A DNA stretch of 64,000 nucleotides from SAR202 cluster bacterium bin87 (GTDB taxonomy: Bacteria > Chloroflexota > Dehalococcoidia > Lucifugimonadales > UBA3495). The translations under genes were made by a program, and so were the position numbers. Within the stretch, counting starts at the first letter, position 1. Each line of letters opens with the position of its first letter. Positions 25,548 through 34,794 of this stretch are shown one piece after another. The stretch spans positions 124,001-188,000 of the forward strand of contig MPNC01000006.1 of assembly GCA_002238825.1 (NCBI GenBank), read 5' to 3'. Below the pieces are notes generated by a model. That model worked only from the letters and a program-made list of their open reading frames with translations, was not told the DNA's origin and ran no database searches.

Positions 25548-26798
25548 CTATTCGTCGTCCAGGCCGGGGACGGGGAACTGCTGGCTCAGATGCCGCACCT
25601 CTTCGCCGATTGCCGACATCGCATCCTCGTCGCCGATACTGCCCAGCGTCCGCACGATGAGCCTGGCCACCTGACGCGTGTCCTCCTCGACCATCCCTCT
25701 GCTGGTGATGGCGGGAGTGCCCAGGCGCAAACCCGACGCGGTGCGCGGCGGCAACTGGTCGTAGGGGATCGCGTTCTTGTTGGCGACGATGTTCACCGAT
25801 TCCAGGGCGCGCTCCGCCTGCCGGCCGGTGACGCCCAGCGGCGTCAGGTCCACCAGCATGAGGTGATTGTCGGTTCCGCCGGCCACCAGCCGGACGCCGG
25901 CCTCGGATAGTTCCTGCGCCATCACCTGCGCATTGGCCACCACCTGGTGGGCGTAGCGCGAGAAGTCGGGTTGCAGGGCCTCCCCGAAGCAGACCGCCTT
26001 GGCAGCAATGACGTGCATGAAGGGGCCGCCCTGCATGTACGGGAACACCGCGAAGTCTACTTTTCGGGCCAGATCAGCCTCCGTCAGGATCATGCCGCCG
26101 CGAGGGCCGCGCAGGGTCTTCTGCGTGGTCGACGTGACGATCTGCGCGTGGGGGAACGGCGAAGGATGCGCTCCGCCGGCGATCAGGCCGGAGATGTGCG
26201 CCATGTCCACCATCAGCATCGCTCCCACCGAATCCGCAATGGCGCGGAACCGCGGGAAATCCAGGATCCGGGAATAGCTGCTGCAACCGGCGACGATCAG
26301 CTTGGGATTGTGCTCCCGCGCCAGCCGCTCGACCTGATCGTAGTCGACGGTCTCGGTTTCGCGGTCGACGCCGTAGGGTATGAAGTTGTACAGCTTGCCG
26401 GAAAAGTTGACATTGGCCCCATGGGTCAGATGCCCGCCCATGTCCAACTGCATACCGAGCACCGTGTCGCCAGGCTCAAGGACGGCGAAATAGGCGGCCA
26501 TGTTGGCCTGCGCGCCGCTGTGGGCCTGCACGTTGGCGTGTTCCACCCCGAACAGCTCCTTGGCTCGGTCGATGGCCAGGGTTTCGACCACGTCGACAAA
26601 TTCGCAGCCGCCGTAATAGCGCCGGCCGGGGTAGCCCTCGGCGTACTTGTTGTTCATCAACTGCGCCTGCGCTTCCAGCACCGCCTTGCTCGCGTAGTTC
26701 TCCGACGCGATCAGCACGATGGAATCGCGCTGTCGGTGGTTTTCGCTCTCAATGGCGGCGGCGACGGCGGGGTCTATACGGTCTAGCAACGTGGTCAT
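25548..26798 (-). CDS. glyA: Serine hydroxymethyltransferase
   Basis: SHMT: PLP-dependent interconversion of serine and glycine with tetrahydrofolate, the main source of one-carbon units. The 416 residues cover the full family length. Seen: IASENYAS, NNKYAEGYPGRRYYGG, VQAHSGAQAN, MVDMAHISGLIAGG and the PLP-lysine segment VTSTTQKTLRGPRGG (Lys227). In most SHMTs the residue before this Lys is His (TTTTHKTLRGPRGG); here it is Gln226. Everything else looks intact. The gene is monocistronic and convergent with the secreted-protein gene to its left. Confidence 0.95.
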   Translation of the reverse strand: MTTLLDRIDPAVAAAIESENHRQRDSIVLIASENYASKAVLEAQAQLMNNKYAEGYPGRRYYGGCEFVDVVETLAIDRAKELFGVEHANVQAHSGAQANMAAYFAVLEPGDTVLGMQLDMGGHLTHGANVNFSGKLYNFIPYGVDRETETVDYDQVERLAREHNPKLIVAGCSSYSRILDFPRFRAIADSVGAMLMVDMAHISGLIAGGAHPSPFPHAQIVTSTTQKTLRGPRGGMILTEADLARKVDFAVFPYMQGGPFMHVIAAKAVCFGEALQPDFSRYAHQVVANAQVMAQELSEAGVRLVAGGTDNHLMLVDLTPLGVTGRQAERALESVNIVANKNAIPYDQLPPRTASGLRLGTPAITSRGMVEEDTRQVARLIVRTLGSIGDEDAMSAIGEEVRHLSQQFPVPGLDDE

Positions 26799-26831
26799 AC
26801 CTGGGTGGCTCCTGAATTGGGTTCGTCGTAC

Positions 26832-27574
26832 CTGCGTCGAATTTCGTACTTACATCATAACAAACCGGAAACGACCGGCCGTTGTCCTCTGACGCTTGCA
26901 TACATAGTTCGACTTGCCGGGGGTGCCCGATTTCGTCCAGGGCCTCACGGCGCGGTCGTCACGGTCGCCGCAAGGGCTCAGTGAGGCTCACGCGTACCCA
27001 GGTTGTCATCGCGAGGAGCGCGGCGACGCGGCGATCCCGTTGCTGCAAGAGACCCCGGCTGCCGTCGGGGGATTGCCACGCGTCGCTCGCAATGACGGTT
27101 CGAGTGAAACCGGGTACTCGCGCGCTCGGTGAGGCTCGGGCTACGGGCGGCGGACCAAGGTCGGGCCCTGGCGTGTCAGCGGGCGCCGGCGATAGTGATG
27201 CATTGGATGCGTGGGTGGCGGCAGGAAGAAGCGGTGGAGCCGCGGCGGCGTTGATGGTGTCGTTGCTCGGCGGGAACAACTACGCTTGGTTCCGGTCCCC
27301 GGTTGCCGATGGTTCGGCTGGTGGTGACCCCGATGCGGGAAATCTCATCCGACTGGGATGCCGAGCCGGCCCCGTCGGCCATTGCTGCTACGACGCTTTG
27401 GGCCGCCGAGTCCTGGTCGGGCAGGCGGGCCCGAACACGAAAAGGCCCGGCAGCCGTGGCCGACGCCATGCGCCCACCGGGGCTGCCGGGTCATCAGATA
27501 CCCGTCTGCATTTGCCGGTTAGATGATGTCACATAGGCTTCCGCATTTGTAATCGCTGTTCCACTGCAGCGGCC
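26832..27574. other. Gene-free region with a family A element
   Basis: Open frames exist on both strands but all overlap the repeat or are Arg/Ala-rich shadows without ribosome binding sites. The region holds one family A repeat (26987-27120) and, at 27447-27490, an inverted pair (CCCGGCAGCC/GGCTGCCGGG) that could be a terminator. Confidence 0.6.
26987..27120. repeat. Family A palindromic repeat (full-length form)
   Basis: CTCACGCGTACCCA at the left, then GTCATCGCGAGGAGCG; mirrored on the right by CGCTCGCAATGAC and CCGGGTACTCGCGCG. One of the long copies with outer CGCGTACCC ends. Confidence 0.8.
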
Positions 27575-28588
27575 TTAGAGCACGTGATACAGCAGCAGGT
27601 GGTCCCGCAACACATCGGCCGCGAAGTCGTTGTTCACGTCCCGCAACACTGAGTGGATGTGGTTCGCCCCATCCTGCCGGTTGTCGTACTCCACCACGAA
27701 ATCGCCGCCGTGCAGCCGGTAATAGTGCGGCTGTCCGCGGTCCACAGGCCCGCCCCAGGCCAGGTGGATCTTCTCCAGTCCGCCCTGTCGCAGGGCGGTC
27801 AGTTTCTCCTCCGCCAGATCGGCGCGGATCCGGTTCACGTACTCGCTGGCCAACGCCATCAGCATCTCTCGCTGCGTGCCGGACATGGCGGTGGCCGGCA
27901 GGCCCTCCTCCTTGGGCAGCGACGCCTTGGAGGAGTTGAAGGTGATGATGTCCGCCGGCGCCTCATCGTAGATGATCGCCTTGCTCTGTTGGCCCGCGTC
28001 CAGGCTCTCCATCAGTTCCAGGGCGACGTCCTGGCTGTCGGCCAGGATGCGCAGACCCTGTTTGGGTCCCTTGCGTACCTCCGCGGGATTGGCGCCGAAG
28101 AAAAACGGCGTAACGGACAACACCCGGTCGCCCCATACGCTGTAGTGCAGCGAGACGTGGTGACCTTCCACCCGCCAGCCCCACGGCTCGGCGTCGCTGG
28201 CGGGATCACCGAAGATCGTCCAGGCGTACCACAGTGTGTCCCTGAGGAACGTCACGTGCCCCGCTTCCTTTTCCAGCGGCCCCAGCACATCCTCGTGCTC
28301 AATGATCAACTGGGCCTGACGGTTGGAGTCCTCGGTGAGGCCGGTGGCCATCAGCGCGTAGGCCAGAGCCCTCTGCTCCTCATTCATGTCCCGCAGCATC
28401 AGTCCATGCCGGTTCATCGGCGGGTAGTACCAGAAGATCCGCTCGCCGTCGTGATAGCTGTACGTGATGGCGGCCTTCTGCGTGGCGTCCAGGCTGTTGA
28501 GCAGGGCCAGCGCCGCGCCGCGCATCTCCGATGCCGCCTGCGGGTGCGTGTGGGGATGGTCGTGGTCATGGGTGTGGGCAGTTGTCAT
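27575..28588 (-). CDS. DUF3500 family protein with a His-rich N-terminus
   Basis: A 337-residue protein matching the DUF3500 family over its length (e.g. ITYSYHDGERIFWYYPP, GLMLRDMNEEQRALAYALM, the RDTLWYAWTIFGDP segment and LHLAWGG-like KIHLAWGGPVDRGQPHYYRLHGGDFVVEYDN). The family has no established biochemical function. Notable is the N-terminal HTHDHDHPHTHP run, which could bind divalent metal. GGAGG precedes the start. No signal peptide is visible, so the protein is probably cytoplasmic. It stands alone between a repeat region and a broken higA. Confidence 0.82.
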   Translation of the reverse strand: MTTAHTHDHDHPHTHPQAASEMRGAALALLNSLDATQKAAITYSYHDGERIFWYYPPMNRHGLMLRDMNEEQRALAYALMATGLTEDSNRQAQLIIEHEDVLGPLEKEAGHVTFLRDTLWYAWTIFGDPASDAEPWGWRVEGHHVSLHYSVWGDRVLSVTPFFFGANPAEVRKGPKQGLRILADSQDVALELMESLDAGQQSKAIIYDEAPADIITFNSSKASLPKEEGLPATAMSGTQREMLMALASEYVNRIRADLAEEKLTALRQGGLEKIHLAWGGPVDRGQPHYYRLHGGDFVVEYDNRQDGANHIHSVLRDVNNDFAADVLRDHLLLYHVL

Positions 28589-28728
28589 ATGGAAGGGTCC
28601 TCCGTAGAGCGTCGCGGCCGGCTTTACCCCGGCCGAATGGCCAGAGTGTATGCGTCACCGATTTGGGGTGTCAAACCGGATGGAACGCCCCCGCGCACCG
28701 AGTACAATTGAGGAAGTGAGCAACCATT

Positions 28729-29026
28729 ATGACGACTAAACCCCCGCGTGTATTCCGACCTGGCGATACCGCCCGGCGAAACTCTGGCGTAAGAGCTCGA
28801 AGTTCGCGGAATGACCCACGAGGCACTGGCGGCCAGAATGGGCTGCTCCCCTCAAGTGATAGATGAGATTGTCCGAGCGGAGAGAGCCATCACGCCCGAG
28901 ATAGCAAGCGCACTAGGCAAGGCGCTGGGCGGATCATCGCAGTTCTGGACCAATCTTGAAGAGCATTACCGGATGACGCTGGAGCATATCCGCGCGAAGG
29001 CTGCGGCGGAGCAGGAAACCCAGTAG
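28729..29026 (+). pseudogene. Broken HigA-type antitoxin gene
   Basis: The 3' part encodes an XRE/HigA helix-turn-helix antitoxin: ELEVRGMTHEALAARMGC, VIDEIVRAERAITPEIASALGKALG and QFWTNLEEHYR. Upstream in the same frame the expected YSDLAIPPGETLA appears but is followed by TAA where Glu (GAA) is expected. In addition, the likely original ATG at 28729 (MTTKP...) is out of frame by one base in a CCCCC run. Two lesions make it a pseudogene; internal ATG 28811 would give only the C-terminal 71 residues, including the HTH. No higB toxin is present. Confidence 0.75.
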
Positions 29027-29063
29027 CCGTCTGCTGGTGATGCCCTGCATTTCACTCGCCAGA

Positions 29064-29283
29064 TTAGGCGTCGTCCCTGCTGACATCGGGTTGTTGCTCC
29101 CGCCGTTCCTTCCCAACGTCCGCCCCGTGTTTTTCCTGACGCATCCCTGATTTTAGCCGCTCCACTTCCCGCCGGATAATGTCCAGCGCGAACTCGCAGA
29201 CGACAGCGGCGTCTGCTCCGGCGACGCGGCGCAGGCGTTCGTTGAGGTCGTCGGGGATGTTTATTTCAGCGACTCTACGGACT
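29064..29283 (-). pseudogene. Possible remnant of a ribbon-helix-helix antitoxin-like gene
   Basis: Overlapping the 3' end of the restriction gene in another frame, the minus strand reads VAEINIPDDLNERLRRVAG..., followed by EFALDIIRREVERLKSGMRQ, up to a TAA at 29064. The INIPDDLNERLRR opening resembles CopG/RHH antitoxins. There is no ATG, GTG or TTG ahead of it; a TAA lies directly upstream in frame. It may be a decapitated antitoxin joined to the truncated restriction gene. Confidence 0.3.
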
Positions 29284-32191
29284 TATGCAATGCATCACTG
29301 TTGATGATCGCCATCATGTAGTTGGCTTCATGCACGTCCTTGCAAGTCACCCAAAACAGTACATTCTCCACTAAATCGTCGTCGTATTTCAGGACAGCCG
29401 CCGTGGGTTGGCCGGAACTGGTATAGACCAATCTGACTGGCTTGCTTTCGTGATTGCTCTGCCACCGCAATTGCGCCGACAACTTGCCCATGTAGGCCAG
29501 CTGGCCTAGCAGGTTGAGCCTGTTAGCCAGTGCTCTGTTGCGCTCCCAAAGGTCATTAACCGTCCGCCAGCGTTCCCGCATCCAACGTTCCAGCCCGCCC
29601 AGGCGAATGCCGCCCGGCCCGTCGGTCTGTATCGGCAACATCGTGTCGCCCTGCTTCAACGGCAACAGGGCCTGCAGCGGTTCCAGGGTTACGTAAGGGG
29701 CGACGGTCTCCCCCAGATGGACATCGAAAAGGTGCTGTCGCTCGACGGTCTGCCCGGTGATGGCGGTAAGGTTCAGGTCCTTCCACGGGGCTTTGTCCAA
29801 CGAACCACGGCGCGGGTTGACGGTGACGGTCTGCGCCACCTGTACGATGGCTGGGTTCTCCGTTTCGTTGACGAAGAACAGACAGCGCGGAAAGATTGTT
29901 GCTCCATTTCGCGCGTAGTCAGCATAGGGTGAACCGCTACCCGATACTCGAGGTATCCCTCTGGGCACGCGTAGCACGTTGGCCGAGCCCGGCGTGCCCA
30001 GCCATTGTTCCACTGCGCCGGCCAGGGGAGTTCCGCCGGCGTTCTCCCCCGTCCGTTCCGCGAAGACCACGCAGGACACCATCGGGAAGAAGTTGTTGGG
30101 TTCCAGCTGTTCCAGGTCCCACGGGGTCTTGTACCCGAAATCGACGGCCAGCGTGCGGTCCACCCGTTTGCTGAGGCTGCCGCCGGGCGTCAATCCGCGT
30201 TGCTGCCATTGCCCGCTGCGCCATCCGGCGTAATGCCCGGCCTGCAGCGCGCTGTGGGGCAGCACGAAGCCGATGACGCCGCCGTCCTTCAAATACAGGT
30301 CCACGCTGCGGGCGAAGAACAGGCCGGCCACGTCCTGTTGCGTGGTGTAGTGCCGGCCCGCCCAGATGCCGTATAGATTCCGGCCCTGGCGCAGCAATTC
30401 GTCCCGCAGGATGTCCGCCGTCTGGTTGTAGTTGATCCACGGCGGGTTGCCAATCACCACGTCCACCTTGGCGCGGGACAGGGCCACCGGCCGCACCATG
30501 TTGCGGGTGTAATAGGCCCAGATGTGGTCGCGTCCTCCTTCGTGGAGGCTCTTTAAGGTCTTGATGGTCTCCCCGATCACCTGCCGCTCGGCCGGGTTGT
30601 TGACGTGGTTGTCGTCCAGGGCGAGCATGGGGTCCTCGCCGGCCTCGATGTACGCGGATATGTCCCCCATCAGGGCGTCGAAGTTCTCGGCGCGTTCCAC
30701 CAGGCTGACCGGAAATACCAGCTCCGTGTTCTCGTTATCGTGGGTCTGGATGGCAATCTGACTCTCGGCGAACAGGTCGCCGGTGCGAAAGCGCAGCTGC
30801 AATGCGTCGCCCAGGTACACCGGTATGGACAGGGATGCGTCGAAACCTCTGTCATGGGCCGCGCTGATGGCCGGTCGCGCGGCCAGGGTCCACGCCGCCC
30901 GGGCCAGATGCACCGCCACCGGATGCACATCGATGCCGGTCACCGCATTCCGCAGCCGGTTGAGCGCCTCTATGGGTTCCCATTTGGCGGCTTGGGCGGC
31001 GGCGATGAAGTGAGCCACCGCTTCCACGATGAAGGTCCCGGAGCCGCAGGCCGGGTCCAGGACGCGCTGTTGCAGCGGGTCGTCCACCAGTTCCTGCACC
31101 ATGACCCGGGCCAGCCAGGCCGGCGTGTAGTATTCGCCCAACTGCCGGCGCTCGTCGGGCGGGATGACTGCCTCGTACAGGACGGCGGCGGTGTCGGACG
31201 GCGCTTCCGTCCAGTTGAACCGGGCCACCCGGCGGGCCAGCGTGCGCAGCAGGGGATTGCCGCCAACCTCGACGGGCCACGCGAAGAAGTCCGATTCCAG
31301 CACCCCTTGGAGGCCCGTGGCGCGGTGCAGTTCACGACCCTGCAGCAGGTCGGCGGGGTCGTTCTCCGCCAGACCGCGAATGTCGATGCCGAAGGAGGCC
31401 TGCACCACCATGCCGATGACGGCGCCCAGGTAGGTGTGGCGGACGAACAGGTCGTCCATCTCCTCATCGCTGACCCCGACGGCAGCCAGTCGCGCCTGCG
31501 CCTCCTCGCTCATTCCCTCCGTGGTGTAGGCGATTTCACCCAGGGCGGTGCGCAGCAGGTCGTACCACAGCCGCCGCTTCACCCGTATGGTCTCCAGTTC
31601 GGCGTTCTCCGCGTAGAGGGCTTTCAGGGCGGCGATGTCGCGTTGGTAAGCGGGGCTGTCGGGACCGAAGTGCAGCGCAATCTCCTGCCGGTTGGGGGTG
31701 ACGTCTTCCAGCGACACCAGGGCGTAATCCCGCAGCCATTCGTACAACGGCAGCCACCCGTTCGGCTCGTCCAGGGTGAAGGCGTAGGGCCGTGTTAAAC
31801 GCACCTCGCCGGCTCCGGGCCAGCGCAGCAACCAGCGCCGGCCGTCGGTGAGGATGCCCATGCGAATCCGGCCCTGCGCCGCCGACTGTTCCAGGTAGTC
31901 GTCCAGCTGCCGCACGTTATCGGGGTCAGGTTCTCCGCTCGCGGCGGTGCCGACCCGTCGTTTGAACTCGATAAAGGTGTCAAGGGCGGTCAGGTCAACC
32001 GCGCGCCGGCTGCCGTCCGAGGGCGGGTTTTCCTCCGCCATCTGTTCGGCCTGGGCCAGGCCGGTGCGGATCAGGAAATCGCGAACGGCGGAGGTGATGT
32101 TGGCCTCCGGCTCGTTGCGCTCGTGCCGGTCCAGGATGGCGGCGGCGGCGCGGGCAAACCGCGGATCGTTGACGTCCAGGTGAGCAGTCAT
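29261..32191 (-). CDS. Type IIG-like restriction-modification protein, truncated at the C-terminus
   Basis: A 976-residue fused nuclease/N6-adenine methyltransferase. A PD-(D/E)xK-like nuclease is suggested at residues ~66-80 (DLTALDTFIEFKRRVG) with a GILTDGRRWLLRW strand behind it. The methyltransferase has motif I DPACGSGTF (near 380) and motif IV NPPW (near 582), as in gamma-class Eco57I/BREX PglX-like enzymes. A target-recognition region should lie in the last third. The protein stops at DALHKSVESLK, where relatives usually continue with a conserved QFGARHLHKHLWKLPIP-type segment; the end therefore looks cut off. A possible RHH antitoxin remnant begins at the break. No separate specificity or helicase gene is present. 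Confidence 0.82.
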   Translation of the reverse strand: MTAHLDVNDPRFARAAAAILDRHERNEPEANITSAVRDFLIRTGLAQAEQMAEENPPSDGSRRAVDLTALDTFIEFKRRVGTAASGEPDPDNVRQLDDYLEQSAAQGRIRMGILTDGRRWLLRWPGAGEVRLTRPYAFTLDEPNGWLPLYEWLRDYALVSLEDVTPNRQEIALHFGPDSPAYQRDIAALKALYAENAELETIRVKRRLWYDLLRTALGEIAYTTEGMSEEAQARLAAVGVSDEEMDDLFVRHTYLGAVIGMVVQASFGIDIRGLAENDPADLLQGRELHRATGLQGVLESDFFAWPVEVGGNPLLRTLARRVARFNWTEAPSDTAAVLYEAVIPPDERRQLGEYYTPAWLARVMVQELVDDPLQQRVLDPACGSGTFIVEAVAHFIAAAQAAKWEPIEALNRLRNAVTGIDVHPVAVHLARAAWTLAARPAISAAHDRGFDASLSIPVYLGDALQLRFRTGDLFAESQIAIQTHDNENTELVFPVSLVERAENFDALMGDISAYIEAGEDPMLALDDNHVNNPAERQVIGETIKTLKSLHEGGRDHIWAYYTRNMVRPVALSRAKVDVVIGNPPWINYNQTADILRDELLRQGRNLYGIWAGRHYTTQQDVAGLFFARSVDLYLKDGGVIGFVLPHSALQAGHYAGWRSGQWQQRGLTPGGSLSKRVDRTLAVDFGYKTPWDLEQLEPNNFFPMVSCVVFAERTGENAGGTPLAGAVEQWLGTPGSANVLRVPRGIPRVSGSGSPYADYARNGATIFPRCLFFVNETENPAIVQVAQTVTVNPRRGSLDKAPWKDLNLTAITGQTVERQHLFDVHLGETVAPYVTLEPLQALLPLKQGDTMLPIQTDGPGGIRLGGLERWMRERWRTVNDLWERNRALANRLNLLGQLAYMGKLSAQLRWQSNHESKPVRLVYTSSGQPTAAVLKYDDDLVENVLFWVTCKDVHEANYMMAIINSDALHKSVESLK

Positions 32192-32199
32192 GGTCCGGA

Positions 32200-32690
32200 T
32201 TCTAGCAGCGGGAAGGTATGGGCGTCAGGGACGCTCTTTCATGGGTACTCGGTTTGGCCAAAGAGGGAATTTTGCACGGATAAACGGGATGGACATGATC
32301 GAATTGATGAGATGCTCTACGCCCATACAGAGCGCATGTAGATAGAGGGAGTGAAAATATGGGGTCAAATGGGATGCTCAACAAGATGACGGCCCATCTT
32401 ATCAAGGCTTGTGCAAAGTCCCTTCTCCCGCTCATGGTGAGCTTGTCGAACCACGACTCCGGCAACGGCGGCATCCTTTGGCAGGCTCAGGATGAGCAGA
32501 AACCAAAGAATCTCATCACTTTGTACCGGCCCAGCTCTCTTATCCAACGTTGGACCATCCCATTCATCCCGTGTATCCATGCAAATTTCCCCCGGCCCCG
32601 GCAAAGCGGGTACGCGTGAGGGGGGCGCTTTACCTTGACATCCCTCTACCCCTGTAACAGAATAACGCCATCCTCACCCAGCACAGGAAC
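32200..32690. repeat. Family D inverted-repeat element with a nested family C repeat
   Basis: No gene is visible. TTTTGCACGGATAAACGGG (from 32269) is roughly mirrored by CCCGTGTATCCATGCAAATT (to 32588), giving an element of about 320 bp. Inside it, near 32430-32495, is a GGTGAGCTTGTCGAACCACG family C motif and its inverted partner. The remainder is featureless. Confidence 0.55.
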
Positions 32691-32696
32691 GAGAGT

Positions 32697-33491
32697 ATGA
32701 CAACAGTTCAGAGTGGTTCCCGCACTACCGTAAATGTCAACGGTACTGCCGTCGAAATGTATTCCGGCGGCAACGGCCCGCCGCTGGTTTTCTTCCACGG
32801 CGCTGGTGGTTCCAACGGATGGCAACCCTACCACGAGGACCTGGCCCAGGAGTACACCGTCTTTGTGCCCAGCCAGCCCGGCTTCAACGGAACCGAGGCC
32901 CCCAATTGGGTTAAGACCATCGGCGACGTCGCTCACTTCAACCACATGTTCGTCGACGCCCTGGGCCTCGAGGACATTGTACTGATGGGTTCCTCCATGG
33001 GTGGCTGGGTCTCCGCCGAAATGGCCGCCATGGACGACCATAACATTGACGCCCTGGTCCTGGTCGACGCGGCCGGCATCAAACCGCGCGAGGGCGAGAT
33101 CGCGGAAATCTTCATGGTATCCGCGGATACCCGCCTCCAGCAGCGATTCCACGACCCGGGCCAGGTGGAGAACTACGAAAACTACGCCCGCGAACTGTCC
33201 CCCGAAGAACAGTTGGTTGTCCACTCCAACGCGATCACGGCCTCGCAGCTCTGCTGGAAGCCTTACCTGCACAACCCCAGCCTCCCCTACACGCTGTCCC
33301 GCGTCAGCACGCCCACCCTCATTGTCTGGGGCAACCAGGATGCCATCATCCCCGTGGAGTGCGGGCACCTGTTCCAGCAGGCGATCCAGGGCAGCCAGCT
33401 GCGGATCATCGACAACTGCGGGCACTCTCCGGCCGTGGAAAAGCGCGGGGAATTCGTCGCCGCCGTTACCGGATTCCTGAACAGCCTGTAA
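32697..33491 (+). CDS. Alpha/beta hydrolase
   Basis: A 264-residue alpha/beta hydrolase. Oxyanion segment FFHGAGGSNGW, nucleophile elbow GSSMGGW (Ser ~102), acid in LIVWGNQDAIIPVECG and catalytic His in IIDNCGHSPAVE. It is a paralogue of the 6884-7681 hydrolase. The next gene, 63 bp downstream on the same strand, is a luciferase-like monooxygenase, so the two are probably one operon for oxidation then hydrolysis of an organic substrate; the compound is unknown. The start is at MTTVQSGSRTTV, with AGGA upstream. Confidence 0.88.
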   Translation: MTTVQSGSRTTVNVNGTAVEMYSGGNGPPLVFFHGAGGSNGWQPYHEDLAQEYTVFVPSQPGFNGTEAPNWVKTIGDVAHFNHMFVDALGLEDIVLMGSSMGGWVSAEMAAMDDHNIDALVLVDAAGIKPREGEIAEIFMVSADTRLQQRFHDPGQVENYENYARELSPEEQLVVHSNAITASQLCWKPYLHNPSLPYTLSRVSTPTLIVWGNQDAIIPVECGHLFQQAIQGSQLRIIDNCGHSPAVEKRGEFVAAVTGFLNSL

Positions 33492-33554
33492 ACCGACCCT
33501 CGGAACCCTGCCGCAGCTGGGCCACCAGCGCACCACCGCGAAGGAGCAATCATC

Positions 33555-34706
33555 ATGGCGCATGAACTCGAAGTTTTCTGGTTCTCAGAACAGCCCTACG
33601 GGCACGTGACCGAGGAAGACCTGGAGCCTTGGGAATCGGGCCGGATGCACTTCCCCAACACCTACTTCGACCCTGAAAAGGCCCATGTCCTTTACTCCAA
33701 CTACCACGACCAGTACCAGCTGGCCGACGAGGTTGGGTTTGATGGCATCATGTCCAACGAGCATCACAGCTCCTACTGGTGCATGAAGCCTTCGGTCAAC
33801 GTTGACGCCGCCGTCATCACCCAGCGCACCAAGAAAGCCAAGATCGCCATGCTGGGCAACGTCATCGCCGTCAACGACCCGGTGAAGATGGCCGAAGAGA
33901 TCGCCATGCTTGACTGCATCAGCGGCGGGCGCATCATCTCCGGCTTCGTGCGCGGCACCGCCGTGGAAACCCTCCACGCTGGCTACCCGCCCACCGAGAA
34001 CCGCCCGCGCTTCGAGGAGGCCCACGACCTCATCGTGAAGTGCTGGACGCAGCCCGGGCCCTTCCGCTGGGAGGGTGAGTACTGGCCCCACCGCATGGTC
34101 AACCCCTGGGTGGTGCCAATCCAGAAGCCGCACCCGCCGGTGTGGTTCCCCGGCACCGGCAGCCCCGAGTCCGTGATCTGGGCCGCCAAGCACCGCTACC
34201 CGTACATGAACCTGGGCTCCCTGCTGGACTTGACCAAGCAGCTCAAGGGCATCTACCACGAGACCGCCGCCGCGGAGGGCTACGAGGCTGGCCCCGAGCA
34301 CTTCGGCTACCTGATCCGCTGCCTCGTCGCCGACACGGACGAGAAAGCCCAGGAGATTGGCCGCACCTTCCTGTGGACCGAGAACCACCGCAACCGCGGG
34401 CCGATGGAATTCAACGACCCGCCCGGCTACCAGTCCCGCGAGGCGCTGCGCATCAAGATGTCCCGCCCCCTGATCGGCACGGGCACCATGGGTCGCCGCA
34501 TGACCTACGAGGACCTGCAGGACGCCTACAACATCATCGTCGGCAGCCCCGAGACCGTAACCGAGAAGCTGCGCCACATCCGCAAGGACCTCGAGCCCGG
34601 CTACATCCTCATCTACGGCAACGAGGGCCACATGCCCCACGAGGACGTGATGCGCTCCGTGGAGCTCCTCGGCACCAAGGTGATACCGGCGCTGAAGGAA
34701 GGCTAA
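33555..34706 (+). CDS. LLM-class flavin-dependent monooxygenase
   Basis: A 383-residue bacterial luciferase-like monooxygenase. Typical segments: FSEQPYGHVTEEDLEPWESG at the N-terminus, DEVGFDGIMSNEHH, VAEEIAMLDCISGGRIISGFVRGT, and PIQKPHPPVWFPGTGSPES. This subgroup (longer than TIGR03619) generally uses FMNH2 and oxygen. AAGGAG is eight to nine bases before the ATG. It forms a likely operon with the preceding hydrolase and ends at a strong terminator. Confidence 0.88.
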   Translation: MAHELEVFWFSEQPYGHVTEEDLEPWESGRMHFPNTYFDPEKAHVLYSNYHDQYQLADEVGFDGIMSNEHHSSYWCMKPSVNVDAAVITQRTKKAKIAMLGNVIAVNDPVKMAEEIAMLDCISGGRIISGFVRGTAVETLHAGYPPTENRPRFEEAHDLIVKCWTQPGPFRWEGEYWPHRMVNPWVVPIQKPHPPVWFPGTGSPESVIWAAKHRYPYMNLGSLLDLTKQLKGIYHETAAAEGYEAGPEHFGYLIRCLVADTDEKAQEIGRTFLWTENHRNRGPMEFNDPPGYQSREALRIKMSRPLIGTGTMGRRMTYEDLQDAYNIIVGSPETVTEKLRHIRKDLEPGYILIYGNEGHMPHEDVMRSVELLGTKVIPALKEG

Positions 34707-34732
34707 TCCTCCGGTTCACGATGAATAATCCG

Positions 34733-34766
34733 CGCCCCGGCAGGACCATGCAGCCGGGGCGTTTTC
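34733..34766 (+). terminator. Rho-independent terminator of the hydrolase-monooxygenase operon
   Basis: CGCCCCGGC (34733-34741) pairs with 34753-34761 and is followed by TTTTC. It lies 27 bases after the monooxygenase stop. Confidence 0.82.
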
Positions 34767-34794
34767 ATGCCAATGGAGGCGGGACCTCGCTGGC

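Noticed and set aside
26882..27526. 214-codon ORF in the region after glyA
   Set aside because: Its first third is the family A repeat and there is no ribosome binding site or recognisable protein content.
30605..31798. 397-codon plus-strand ORF opposite the restriction-modification gene
   Set aside because: No domain features; long because of high GC. The minus-strand protein has clear methyltransferase motifs.
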